16,883 nt of DNA from an uncultured Collinsella sp. (GCA_938036665.1 CALHWR010000160.1:1-16883), one strand, 5' to 3'; numbered from the stretch's first letter, positions 1 through 7,562 are shown. Numbers and translations are program-made. The notes: generated from the sequence alone by a model not told the origin.

Positions 1-384
1 CTGGGCGCCGCGCTGCTAGCGCTCGGTGCAGAGCTACATTCGGGCGTGGAGACGGTGCTTGATCTGATTGGGTTTGACGAGCGCGTGCGGGATGTCGATC
101 TGGTCATAACGGGCGAGGGCAATATGGACGAGCAATCCGCCGCCGGCAAAGCGCCGGTGGGTGTGGCCCGCCGTGCCAAGCGCTATGGCAAGCCGGTGGT
201 CGCCGTCGTGGGCGGTCGCGCTGACAACCTGGATGCGGTGTATGAGCAGGGCGTCGACCTGGTTTTGACGATCTGCCGCAAGCCCATGGGCCTTGAGCTG
301 GCGCTCGATCCCCAAGAAGCCATAACCAACCTTATCTGCGCCGGCGAGTCTGCCGCTCGATCCTACGACCTCGCCCGCCTCTAA
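1..384 (+). CDS. Glycerate kinase, C-terminal part (5' end outside window)
   Basis: The reading frame is open from base 1 and ends at TAA 382-384, so only about 127 C-terminal residues are present. The segment DLVITGEGNMDEQSAAGKAP followed by GVARRAK is the characteristic late motif of the type-1 glycerate kinase family (GarK/GlxK, Pfam PF02595), which phosphorylates D-glycerate with ATP and feeds it into lower glycolysis. The following VVAVVGG strand and the C-terminal helix also fit that family. The N-terminal two thirds, the promoter and any operon partners lie outside the window. The family call is firm; which phosphoglycerate isomer is made cannot be read from this piece. The next feature downstream is an inverted repeat starting 16 nt after the stop. 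Confidence 0.93.
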   Translation: MGAALLALGAELHSGVETVLDLIGFDERVRDVDLVITGEGNMDEQSAAGKAPVGVARRAKRYGKPVVAVVGGRADNLDAVYEQGVDLVLTICRKPMGLELALDPQEAITNLICAGESAARSYDLARL

Positions 385-400
385 AACCCATCCCCTCGAT

Positions 401-469
401 AAGTTGCGGTGAAATACGGAGTGTTTTTGCCTTTAAGGTGCCAATTCAGTCCGTATTCCACCGTAACTT
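401..469. repeat. Imperfect inverted repeat IR1 (20-bp arms)
   Basis: Arms at 401-420 (AAGTTGCGGTGAAATACGGA) and 450-469 match in inverted orientation at 18 of 20 positions, around a 29-nt loop. It begins 16 nt after the glycerate kinase stop. No T-run follows the right arm, so it is not a standard intrinsic terminator, although a transcript could fold strongly here. The differences between the arms suggest a mobile-style palindromic unit that has drifted. Whether it is multicopy in the genome cannot be seen from one window. Confidence 0.7.
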
Positions 470-520
470 CGTGAATGGTCATCCGAGGCTGGTCGACATG
501 GGTTTCGAGTCGGACCGTTT

Positions 521-680
521 GCCACGAAACACGGCTATCTACTACGTTTAACCGACCACCCTCGACTATCTCGGAATTTGCAAAAATGAAACCGCAGGTA
601 GAGAGCTTGCCGATTTCCGAAAAAGTCGGCTATGGTCGACCCCTGCGACCAAAACGTAGTAGATGGGGCCTTTTCGTGGC
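521..680. repeat. Long imperfect inverted repeat IR2 (29-bp arms)
   Basis: The left arm 521-549 and right arm 652-680 are inverted copies. The outer 9 bp (GCCACGAAA) and inner 13 bp (ATCTACTACGTTT) match exactly and flank a 7-bp diverged segment. The 102-nt centre carries only weak further complementarity (GGAATTT and GATTTCC near 571-617). No convincing protein is encoded; the open frames here are short and unlike known proteins. The structure resembles a miniature inverted-repeat element or a folded-RNA element. It lies between IR1 and IR3, and the three fill almost the whole gap from the glycerate kinase gene to the SRP RNA gene. Confidence 0.6.
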
Positions 681-699
681 GCAGCACCAGATCAGTCTT

Positions 700-779
700 T
701 TTGGGACGGGGCTTTCTTGGCTACTTTCGTCACCCTGATGTCCCCAGTCAAAAAGTAGTCAAAAAAGCCCCGTCCCAAA
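700..779. repeat. Inverted repeat IR3 (28-bp arms, strong hairpin)
   Basis: Arms 700-727 (beginning TTTGGGACGGGGCTTT) and 752-779 (ending AAAGCCCCGTCCCAAA) are complementary at 26 of 28 positions around a 24-nt loop. The outer 16 bp are perfect. It ends about 10 bases before the -35 box predicted for the SRP RNA gene, so it could insulate that promoter from upstream transcription. There is no T-run on the + strand after the right arm. It may be part of the same composite element as IR1 and IR2. Confidence 0.7.
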
Positions 780-788
780 TTAGCTGTC

Positions 789-817
789 TTGCCCCATCGG
801 GCGGGAGCAGGTAAGAT
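789..817 (+). promoter_or_regulatory. Predicted sigma-70 type promoter of the SRP RNA gene
   Basis: TTGCCC (789-794) and TAAGAT (812-817) are separated by exactly 17 nt. They lie 7 nt before the 5' edge of the SRP RNA helix at 824, placing the transcription start where the RNA fold begins. The -35 box matches the consensus at 4 of 6 positions and the -10 box at 5 of 6. Prediction from spacing and RNA boundary only. Confidence 0.6.
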
Positions 818-823
818 ATATCG

Positions 824-948
824 AGCGCCTAGCGCGTTCGATGGGTTCGGATGACGACATGTTCCGAATCTGGTCAGGTCCGGAAGGAAGCAGCCATAAG
901 GAGCCTCTGTCGGGCATCCGAATCCATCGAGTGCGCAGGCGCTTTTTC
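824..948 (+). ncRNA. ffs: Signal recognition particle RNA, small bacterial (4.5S) type
   Basis: The universally conserved SRP domain IV is visible at about 872-898: GGTCAGGTCCGGAAGGAAGC, followed by the closing AGCC side, which is the Ffh-binding asymmetric and symmetric loop region. The flanks pair as one long helix: 832-853 with 915-936 (19 of 22 positions), extended by AGCGCCT at 824-830 with AGGCGCT at 937-943. A run of T at 944-948 directly follows the helix, so the outer stem doubles as the Rho-independent terminator. There is no Alu domain. With Ffh, this RNA targets nascent membrane and secreted proteins to FtsY and SecYEG. Exact ends are inferred from the fold and promoter. Confidence 0.95.
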
Positions 949-1171
949 GTGCCGCGGCTACCCGCGAGTGCCGGCAGGGTCACATTTATCTGATAATTGA
1001 ATCCCTGGCGTTATGTCGCTCGCTGGCGTTGCCAAAACATCGGCTGCTACGTGCCTTGGGCGCTAGCGGCCGTTGCCCTTACATCTGTAACGAGTTGCTT
1101 ACGCATCTTCAGGGTTCGCCGTACTATCATGAATCAGATTGAAGAGAGATGATGATAGGGAGCGCCTTTTT

Positions 1172-3034
1172 ATGATTGAGCTGCTCAGGCGTTTTGGTGG
1201 TAAGTTTCGCCGATATATGGTGATCGGCCCTGCGTGCAAGTTGATCGAAGTGATCTTTGACCTGCTGACGCCGCTGGTGATTGCCCAGATGATCGATAAG
1301 GGCATTGGCTCGCACGACGTTAATGCCGTTATCCACTACGGCATGGTACTTGGCGCCATGGCTGTGATCGGCATCTCGTTTACGCTCGTCTGCCAAAAGA
1401 TGGCGGCGCTCACCTCGCAGGGCATGGGTACCGATATCCGTGGTGCGCTCTACCAGCACATCAACAAGCTGAGCTATGCTGAGCTCGATCGCTTTGGCAC
1501 GCCGTCGCTCATCACGCGCATTACCAACGACGTCAACCAGGTGCAGCTTGCCGTGGCGCTGGGCGTGCGCATGCTCATCCGCTGGCCTTTCCTGGCGGTG
1601 GGCTCCATGGTCGCGGCCCTTGCCATCGACCTTAAGCTTGGCGTGATTTTCTTGATTTGCACGCCCGCCATTGGCCTGGTGTTTTGGTTTGTCATGGCGC
1701 GCTGCATTCCGTACTACAGGCAGCTGCAGGCAAAGCTCGACCGCATCGCGCTTATTTGCCGCGAGGGGCTTTCGGGCGCCCGCGTGGTTCGTGCGTTTGT
1801 GCGCGAAGACCACGAGCGCGAGCGCTTTGCCCAGGCCGCCGACGACCAGGCCAATACCGCCATCGTGGTGGGCAAGCTTTCGTCGATTCTCAACCCCGTC
1901 ACCTTTTTGGTGATGAACCTGGGCGTGTGCGCCATCCTGTGGGTGGGCGGCATCCAGGTCAACGTGGGCGAGCTCACGCAGGGTCAGGTCATGGCGTTTG
2001 TGAACTACATGACGCAGACCCTCACCTCCATCGTGTATGTCGCCAACCTGGTCGTGGTCTTTACCAAGGCGAGCGCCAGCGCGTCGCGCATCAACGAGGT
2101 GCTCAATTGCGAGCCGAGCATCACCGACGGGGACAACCAGCCGGTCGCGCTGCCCAAGCCGGGCAATGTCGCTCCAGTTCCTGCGCTGAGCTTGAGCCAT
2201 GCGAGCTTCTCTTTTGGCGCGGGCGCGGCAAATGCCATCAACGGTGTGACGCTGGAACTCCCGCTGGGCAAGACGCTCGGCATTATCGGCGGTACGGGTA
2301 GCGGCAAGTCCACGCTCGTCTCGCTTATCCCGCGCCTGTACGATGCGGGCACCGGCAGCGTGAGCGTGATGGGCGCCGACGTGCGCGCCTGGCCGCTCGA
2401 CCAGCTGCGCCATGTGGTCGCAACCGTTCCGCAGCGTGCGTCGCTGGTGAGTGGCACCATCCGCAGTAACCTGACCTGGCGCGACGAGGCGGCGACCGAC
2501 GATGAGCTCTGGGCGGCGCTCGATATGGCGCAGGCCAGCGAGTTTGTGCGCAACAAGCCGCAGGGGCTCGACGCCCCGGTCGAGGCGGGCGGCAAGAACT
2601 TTAGCGGTGGTCAGCGCCAGCGCCTGACCATCGCGCGTGCCCTGGTGGGCTCGCCCCAGATTCTGATCATGGACGACTCCGCCTCGGCGCTCGACTTTAA
2701 GACCGACACGGCGCTTCGCCATGCCATCCGCGAGCGCAGCGTGCGCGGTGCCGCCGAGGGCGGGCTGCCGCTGACAACCGTCATCGTGAGCCAGCGCGTA
2801 TCGACCGTGCACGACGCCGACATGATCTGCGTACTCGACCACGGCTCGGTCGCGGGCCTGGGCACGCATGACGAGTTGTATGCAAGCTGCCAACTCTATC
2901 GTGAGATTTGCCAGTCGCAGCTGCGCCGCGAGGAGCTCGAGGGCCAGCAGGGGAGCACGACGCCCACGCCCACCCCAAGACCCGCGTCCGCTCCGACCGT
3001 CCCCGCATCTGTCTGCGCAAAGGAGGGCTGCTAA
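1172..3034 (+). CDS. ABC exporter half-transporter, degenerate-site subunit
   Basis: A 620-residue fusion of an ABC type-1 membrane domain (about residues 10-300, six membrane segments) and an ATP-binding domain (about 335-585). Walker A is GGTGSGKST (373-381) and the signature is canonical FSGGQ (477-481). Walker B reads IMDD, with Asp502 in place of the catalytic Glu, and the switch loop has Gln541 where His is normal (SQRVST). Known heterodimeric exporters of the TM287/288 and BmrCD kind carry exactly these changes in one subunit. ATG 1172 is preferred because AGGGAG lies 9 nt upstream; an in-frame TTG at 1139 has no ribosome site. A CTATCAT/ATGATAG inverted pair (1124-1130, 1152-1158) overlaps the leader and ends beside the ribosome site. 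The tail (about 590-620) is rich in Thr and Pro. The stop directly abuts the partner gene. The substrate is unknown; lipid, peptide or drug export are all possible. Confidence 0.93.
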   Translation: MIELLRRFGGKFRRYMVIGPACKLIEVIFDLLTPLVIAQMIDKGIGSHDVNAVIHYGMVLGAMAVIGISFTLVCQKMAALTSQGMGTDIRGALYQHINKLSYAELDRFGTPSLITRITNDVNQVQLAVALGVRMLIRWPFLAVGSMVAALAIDLKLGVIFLICTPAIGLVFWFVMARCIPYYRQLQAKLDRIALICREGLSGARVVRAFVREDHERERFAQAADDQANTAIVVGKLSSILNPVTFLVMNLGVCAILWVGGIQVNVGELTQGQVMAFVNYMTQTLTSIVYVANLVVVFTKASASASRINEVLNCEPSITDGDNQPVALPKPGNVAPVPALSLSHASFSFGAGAANAINGVTLELPLGKTLGIIGGTGSGKSTLVSLIPRLYDAGTGSVSVMGADVRAWPLDQLRHVVATVPQRASLVSGTIRSNLTWRDEAATDDELWAALDMAQASEFVRNKPQGLDAPVEAGGKNFSGGQRQRLTIARALVGSPQILIMDDSASALDFKTDTALRHAIRERSVRGAAEGGLPLTTVIVSQRVSTVHDADMICVLDHGSVAGLGTHDELYASCQLYREICQSQLRREELEGQQGSTTPTPTPRPASAPTVPASVCAKEGC

Positions 3035-4894
3035 ATGAATCCGTACACTTCCTCCGGTTCGGTCGCCACGATGGCGGCAAACGTGTCCGGTAACGATAAC
3101 CTCAACGACCTGGGTGACGGCCCACGCCAGCCCGGCGATCCCGAGCGCTATCCCGTGGGCGCGGTGACCCGCCGCCTGATGGGTTATGTTCGCCCGCACC
3201 GCGTCTCGTTTGCGGCGTCGTTTGTGAGTGCCGCCATCTCCGTTATCTTGCAGCTCTACACACCTATTCTCATTGGCGAGGGCATCGACCTGATTGTTGC
3301 CGCGAGCCAGGTGGATTTCGATGCACTGCTGCCGCTCGTCACCAAACTCGCGCTCGTTGTGGTGGGAGCCGCGGCCTTCCAGTGGTTGCAGGGCTATTGC
3401 GTCAACCGCCTGTCCTACGAGACGGTGCGCGACATGCGGGTGGAGGCAAGCGACAAGCTCAGCCGTATGCCGCTCAGCTTTATCGACAGCCACGCCCACG
3501 GCGACCTTATGAGCCGCGTGGTCAACGACGTCGATCAGGTGGGCGACGGTCTGCTGCAGGGCTTCACGCAGCTCTTCACCGGTGTTATTACCATCGTGGG
3601 CACGCTCGCGTTTATGCTCTCCATCAACCTGACCATGACGCTCGTGGTGGTGCTCGTCACGCCGCTTTCCATTTTTGCAGCCGGTGCTATTGCCAAGCTC
3701 TCCAACAAAAGCTTTACGGCACAGCAGCGTATTCAAGGGCAGCTCGGTGGTCATATCGAGGAGTACGTAGGCGAGCAAAAGCTTGTCGACGCCTTTGCCT
3801 ATGGTCCCAACGCCCAGCAGCGCTTCGATGCCCTCAACGCTGAGCTCTACACCGCGGGCGAGCGTGCGCAGTTTATGGGTTCGCTCTCCAACCCCGGCAC
3901 GCGCTTTATCAATAACATCATCTATGCCGTGGTCGCTGTGATCGGCTGCGTGGGCGTGATCACGGGCGTGCCGGCGGCGCTCACGGTGGGCGGCGTGCAG
4001 ATTTTCCTGTCCTACGCCAACCAGTACACCAAGCCGTTCAACGAGGTTACCAACGTCATTACGCAGATCCAGACCGCGTACGCCTCGGCGCGCCGCATTT
4101 TTGCACTGCTCGATGCCCGCGAGCAGGAGCCCGATGCGCCAGATGCCGTGGAGCTTGCCGCCCCGCAGGGCGAGGTGACCTTTGAACACGTGGACTTTAG
4201 CTACGTGCCCGACCGCAAGCTGCTGCAGGACATCTGCATCGAGGCTAAGCCCGGCATGCGCTTTGCCCTCGTTGGCCCCACAGGCTGCGGCAAGACAACG
4301 CTCATCAATTTGCTGCTGCGTTTTTACGATATCGATGCCGGTCGCATTGCGGTCGATGGCCGTTCCTCGCGTGACTACACGCGCGCAAGCCTGCGCCGCG
4401 CCTTCGGCATGGTGCTGCAAGATACCTGGCTGTTCGAGGGCACCGTGGCCGAAAACATCGCCTACGGTTGTCCCGATGCCACACGCGAACAGGTTATCGA
4501 GGCCGCCAAGCGCGCGCATGCGCACAAGTTTATCGTGCAGCTGCCAGGCGGCTACGACACGGTGATCGGCGAGGACGGCGGCACGTTTAGCCAGGGTCAA
4601 AAACAGCTGCTGTGCATCGCGCGCGTCATGCTCACCGATCCGGCGATTCTGCTGCTGGACGAGGCGACGTCGAGCATCGATACCCGCACCGAGCTGCAGG
4701 TGCAGGCGGCATTTGACGAGCTCATGGCCGGTCGTACCAGCTTTGTTGTGGCGCATCGCCTTTCGACGATTCGCAACGCCGACTGCATTCTGGTCATGCG
4801 CGACGGCCAGATTATCGAGCGCGGCACACACGACGAGCTGCTAGCGGCAGGCGGCTTCTACGCCGAGCTCTACCGCAGTCAGTTCGCCCAGTAA
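3035..4894 (+). CDS. ABC exporter half-transporter, catalytic-site subunit
   Basis: A 619-residue half-transporter with the same layout as its upstream neighbour: membrane domain about 45-330, ATP-binding domain about 370-615. Walker A is GPTGCGKTT (414-422), Walker B ends in LLLDE with catalytic Glu543, and the switch loop has His574 (AHRLST). The signature is altered to FSQGQ (518-522), with Gln in place of the first Gly. In the predicted heterodimer this bad signature faces the degenerate Walker B of the partner, while this subunit's intact Walker motifs face the partner's good signature, leaving one hydrolysing site. The ATG follows the upstream TAA with no gap, and AAAGGAGG (3019-3026) sits inside the end of the previous gene, so the two are translationally coupled. 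Only 28 nt separate its stop from the convergent ATPase gene, with no clear terminator between. Confidence 0.94.
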   Translation: MNPYTSSGSVATMAANVSGNDNLNDLGDGPRQPGDPERYPVGAVTRRLMGYVRPHRVSFAASFVSAAISVILQLYTPILIGEGIDLIVAASQVDFDALLPLVTKLALVVVGAAAFQWLQGYCVNRLSYETVRDMRVEASDKLSRMPLSFIDSHAHGDLMSRVVNDVDQVGDGLLQGFTQLFTGVITIVGTLAFMLSINLTMTLVVVLVTPLSIFAAGAIAKLSNKSFTAQQRIQGQLGGHIEEYVGEQKLVDAFAYGPNAQQRFDALNAELYTAGERAQFMGSLSNPGTRFINNIIYAVVAVIGCVGVITGVPAALTVGGVQIFLSYANQYTKPFNEVTNVITQIQTAYASARRIFALLDAREQEPDAPDAVELAAPQGEVTFEHVDFSYVPDRKLLQDICIEAKPGMRFALVGPTGCGKTTLINLLLRFYDIDAGRIAVDGRSSRDYTRASLRRAFGMVLQDTWLFEGTVAENIAYGCPDATREQVIEAAKRAHAHKFIVQLPGGYDTVIGEDGGTFSQGQKQLLCIARVMLTDPAILLLDEATSSIDTRTELQVQAAFDELMAGRTSFVVAHRLSTIRNADCILVMRDGQIIERGTHDELLAAGGFYAELYRSQFAQ

Positions 4895-4922
4895 GCAAGC
4901 CCGTGGGGCATGTAACGCAGCG

Positions 4923-6203
4923 CTAGGGCGCGAGTGTGTCAACGGGGGCAACGATAATGCCCTCGGGCGTTGTATGGGCCGGCATGCCGAACCCGATGAC
5001 GATGAGCTTGGCCGCGGGTGGTCTCTCGCCACGCTCGACAAGTTTGCGCTCGAGCCGAAGCAGGTTTGCAGATGCCTCGGGGATCTGCGGACTTCCGAGT
5101 TTTACTTCCACGGCAATCCAAGTTCCATCGCGCCTATGTATAACGGCATCGACCTCGAGATCGTCGGCGTCATGGTAGTGGGACACCGATGAGTCATTTG
5201 CGGCTGCATAGACCTTAAGGTCGTGCAGGACGAGGGATTCGAAGAGCAGTCCCAGCGTCTTCGGGTCGGATGCCAATGACTCCGGATTTGCTCCGAGCAG
5301 TGCGACGGCAAGCGAAGGGTCGGCGAGGTGCCTTTTCGCACTTTGCCGCAGCTTTACCGGAGACCTGAGCGCCGGATGCCAGGCCGGGATATCATCGATG
5401 ATGTGTATTCTGCGCAAGGCATCCGTATAGCGCCGCAGCGTACTTCTCGATACATCACCGCCGAGGTCTTTCTCAAGAGACTTTTCGCCGGCAAGAGTGG
5501 ATTCGTTGCGCGCAAGCGAAGACAGAAGAGCTCTGACTTTCTCCGGGTCACGCTTCACGCCGTCAACCCTCGAAACATCCGATTCGCAGACACCGTCGAT
5601 GTAGGCAGCGGATATACGCATTGCATCGGCAGTCGTCTTGCCAACCGCCTGAGGCCAACCACCACGACATAGCAAATCGGCAATATCGGCGATGCCGTTG
5701 ATGGATCCAAGTGCCGCTTTGATGGGGCATCCGTTAAGCAGCGATTCGAGCGAGACCGCCCCTGAGGAAACCCCGAGTTCGGCCAGAGTCATTGTTTCCA
5801 TGCGCAAGCGTGATATGCGCCCGATGCCGCTGTGCATCGGTTGGTCGGCGTCGTTTGGTGTTGCTGACCCCGTAAGCAAAAACTGCCCTGGCTCACCGGT
5901 CCGACGATCGCATTCGAAACGTATCGCGTCCCACAGTTTTGGCTCTTCCTGCCACTCATCGATGAGTCTCGGCGTTGCGCCGACTATTGCTTGAGCTGGA
6001 TCGATCCTGGCAAGCTGCAGTGCGGCAAAGTCTCCGGCAGGGTCGGAGAGAGACAGCGATGATTCAGCGAATCGCTGGGCCGTAGTCGTCTTTCCGCACC
6101 ACTTCGGTCCCTGAATGAGCACGGCACCAAAAATGCCAAGATCGCGTTCGATTGAGCGATCGATACATCTACTCATATACCTAGTCATCGTACTTCCCGC
6201 CAT
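4923..6203 (-). CDS. AAA_14/DUF4143 family ATPase with PD-(D/E)XK-like C-terminus
   Basis: This is a 426-residue protein. The N-terminal ATPase has Walker A GPKWCGKTT (32-40), Walker B LIDE (80-83) and a sensor-1-like LLTGSA (109-114), as in PF13173. A middle part (about 225-290) looks like a winged helix (SRSTLRRYTDALRRIHII). The C-terminal DUF4143-like part has EVD (350-352) followed by EVK (366-368), the spacing of a PD-(D/E)XK nuclease-fold core. Such proteins are widespread, usually solitary and of unknown role. The first ATG (6203) has no ribosome site; the Met at residue 6 (6188) is preceded by GGGAAG and may be the true start. Base composition is somewhat less GC-rich than the ABC genes. 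Upstream lies a six-unit 23-bp repeat array starting 38 bases from the start codon, a likely control region. The gene is convergent with the ABC pair. Confidence 0.88.
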   Translation of the reverse strand: MAGSTMTRYMSRCIDRSIERDLGIFGAVLIQGPKWCGKTTTAQRFAESSLSLSDPAGDFAALQLARIDPAQAIVGATPRLIDEWQEEPKLWDAIRFECDRRTGEPGQFLLTGSATPNDADQPMHSGIGRISRLRMETMTLAELGVSSGAVSLESLLNGCPIKAALGSINGIADIADLLCRGGWPQAVGKTTADAMRISAAYIDGVCESDVSRVDGVKRDPEKVRALLSSLARNESTLAGEKSLEKDLGGDVSRSTLRRYTDALRRIHIIDDIPAWHPALRSPVKLRQSAKRHLADPSLAVALLGANPESLASDPKTLGLLFESLVLHDLKVYAAANDSSVSHYHDADDLEVDAVIHRRDGTWIAVEVKLGSPQIPEASANLLRLERKLVERGERPPAAKLIVIGFGMPAHTTPEGIIVAPVDTLAP

Positions 6204-6241
6204 TCAAAGAAACATCTCGTTTTATAGCATCTTACCAGCGC

Positions 6242-6379
6242 GTAAAACATTTTGACGAAAAACCATGACACAATTTGACGGTATTTCGTGAAACAAATTG
6301 ACGATATTATATGAAACAATTTGACGGTGTTTTGTGAAACAGTTTTTCGGCCATTCGTGAAACGTTCTGCGGCGGTTTC
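6242..6379. repeat. Six degenerate 23-bp tandem repeats
   Basis: Units at 6242-6264, 6265-6287, 6288-6310, 6311-6333, 6334-6356 and 6357-6379 are head-to-tail and each exactly 23 bp. The consensus is roughly GTGAAACAATTTGACGGTNTTTC. Units 2-4 are closest to consensus; units 5 and 6 keep the GTGAAAC start but lose TTGAC. The length is not a multiple of three, so this is not coding. It fills the divergent gap between the minus-strand ATPase and the flavodoxin promoter and lies beside the ATPase start, suggesting a protein-binding array such as operators or iteron-like sites. It is AT-rich compared with the flanking genes. Confidence 0.8.
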
Positions 6380-6448
6380 AATCCGAAGTACATACTGTTC
6401 GAAATCTGTCCAAAGATGTCGTCTGCGTCGCCAATCGACAGACGGTGG

Positions 6449-6476
6449 TTTACATCTGTCACGTTAGTACTAAGAT
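6449..6476 (+). promoter_or_regulatory. Predicted promoter of the flavodoxin gene
   Basis: TTTACA (6449-6454) and TAAGAT (6471-6476) are 16 nt apart, matching the housekeeping sigma consensus at 5 of 6 positions each. The start codon lies about 50 nt further on, giving a short leader. It sits downstream of the 23-bp repeat array, not inside it. Confidence 0.5.
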
Positions 6477-6529
6477 ATTCATCTAATAAATTGCATTAGT
6501 GGCTTTAGTTTTGGGGGAAACGAGGCAAC

Positions 6530-7087
6530 GTGACTATGACGTGCTCTTTGGTGGTTAACAGCAAGAGCGGTAATACCAGGATGGTTTCGGGTGCGATCAA
6601 GCGCGCTCTGCAGGCTGCGGGCGTTGAGTTTGTCCATGCCGCGGCGTTGAGCGACGATGCGGACGCAGATCAGGTTGCGCTCGAGGCGCAGGGCGCCTGC
6701 GCGGCCGACACGGTGCTCGTCGGTTTTTGGTGCGACAAGGGCGCGTGCACGCCTTCGGTCGCGGCGTTGCTCTCCGCCTTGCACGGTAAGCGCGTCTTCC
6801 TGTTTGGCACCTGCGGCTTTGGGGCCGACCAGAGCTATTATCAGCAGATTATCGATCGCGTAGCTTCCAATTTGGCTGGGGATGCCGAGCTTGCGGGCTG
6901 GGCGATGTGCCAGGGCAAGATGGGCCCCGCGGTCAAGCAGCGCTACGAGGCCATGCTCGAGCAAGATCCCGAAAACGCCCGATTTAAGATGCTGCTCGAC
7001 AACTGGGTTGCCGCGAAGGACCATCCCACCAAGGAAGACCTGGACAACATGGCTGCAGCCGCCAAGAAGGCCGTGCTGGGAGAGTAG
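6530..7087 (+). CDS. Flavodoxin-family protein
   Basis: A 185-residue cytoplasmic protein with no signal peptide. The N-terminal strand-loop LVVNSKSGNT (7-16) is a flavodoxin FMN-phosphate loop. VGFWCDKGACTPS (64-76) followed by the KRVFLFGTCGFG strand resembles the Flavodoxin_3 type (PF12641), so FMN binding and electron transfer to an unknown reductase are likely. Cys residues at 68 and 73 flank the second FMN-contact region, and Cys57 and a Cys in the GTCG loop lie nearby; a redox role for them is only a guess. The start is either GTG 6530 or ATG 6536; GAGG (6522-6525) is 4 or 10 nt away and does not settle it. It appears to be a single-gene unit with its own promoter and terminator. Confidence 0.85.
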   Translation: MTMTCSLVVNSKSGNTRMVSGAIKRALQAAGVEFVHAAALSDDADADQVALEAQGACAADTVLVGFWCDKGACTPSVAALLSALHGKRVFLFGTCGFGADQSYYQQIIDRVASNLAGDAELAGWAMCQGKMGPAVKQRYEAMLEQDPENARFKMLLDNWVAAKDHPTKEDLDNMAAAAKKAVLGE

Positions 7088-7130
7088 CTTCGCCGTTCGT
7101 GGTCCTTCGTGCAAAACAATACAAATGTGA

Positions 7131-7158
7131 AAGCCTCGAAGTTCTCGAGGCTTTTTTC
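7131..7158 (+). terminator. Intrinsic terminator after the flavodoxin gene
   Basis: AAGCCTCGA (7131-7139) pairs perfectly with TCGAGGCTT (7145-7153) around a 5-nt loop, and the T-run (7152-7157) continues directly from the right arm. It lies 43 nt after the stop codon. This separates the flavodoxin transcript from the 62-bp repeat array. Confidence 0.9.
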
Positions 7159-7227
7159 GTGACACGAGGGCGCCCCTTTATTGATGGAAGGCCTAATAAG
7201 CTGATTGCTCTATGCCCGGATGTGTGC

Positions 7228-7500
7228 GGAGTGGGATGGGATTTCCGGATGGGTGGAGTTGCGGAAGCTGCGTCCCGGAATATGCCTTTGGAATGGGATG
7301 CGGTTTCCCGGTGAAGGGCTCTGTGGAAACTACATCCCAGCATTCGGTCGAGAAATGGGATGTAGTTTCCGGTTGAGGGTCTTGGCGGAAAGTGCGACCC
7401 GGAATTTGTGATCGGAGTGGGATGTGGTTTCCCGACGGGGGCACAAGCGGAAGCCGTATCCCACTCCGGACGTGAATTCTGGGACACGGTTCTCAGAGGA
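7228..7500. repeat. 62-bp tandem repeats, each an inverted repeat (4 full units plus a partial)
   Basis: Full units are 7228-7289, 7290-7351, 7352-7413 and 7414-7475, each exactly 62 bp; a partial fifth unit runs from 7476 to about 7500. Each unit starts GGAGTGGGATGYGGTTTCC or close to it, and about 15 nt later carries the inverted counterpart GGAAACTACATCCCA. In unit 2/3 numbering, 7294-7308 and 7325-7339 show the form most clearly. The array is therefore a string of similar hairpins. Sixty-two is not a multiple of three, and although frames stay open on both strands, nothing looks like a protein. The repeat resembles clustered REP/BIME-type extragenic palindromes. It lies between the flavodoxin terminator and the leader of the surface-protein operon. 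Confidence 0.85.
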
Positions 7501-7562
7501 TTATGGGCTGCGAACTACATGGGGCTGTCATAAAACTCCGGCAAAGGAGGGGTCGGAAATAA

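Noticed and set aside
475..814. Two plus-strand frames in the glycerate kinase to SRP RNA gap
   Set aside because: They run through inverted repeats, lack ribosome sites and give compositionally odd products.
780..983. A minus-strand frame over the SRP RNA
   Set aside because: The region is explained by the conserved SRP RNA helix and domain IV; the frame has no homology or ribosome site.
1139..1171. TTG at 1139 as the start of the first ABC gene
   Set aside because: No ribosome site precedes it, whereas ATG 1172 has AGGGAG at suitable distance and begins a normal exporter N-terminus.
1127..4831. A 1234-codon open frame on the minus strand across both ABC genes
   Set aside because: It is the mirror of GC-rich codon bias in the two real genes. 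Its His/Arg/Ala-rich product matches nothing, while the plus strand has full ABC motifs and ribosome sites.
4895..4922. Terminator between the convergent ABC and ATPase genes
   Set aside because: The 28-nt gap shows no stable stem followed by a T-run on either strand.
6984..7487. A 167-codon minus-strand frame covering the 62-bp repeats
   Set aside because: It overlaps the end of the flavodoxin gene and its terminator, and the repeat unit is not a multiple of three, so the apparent peptide repetition is not in a maintained frame.
6242..7500. CRISPR array
   Set aside because: The 23-bp and 62-bp arrays are contiguous or degenerate repeats without unique spacers of constant size, and no cas genes are present.
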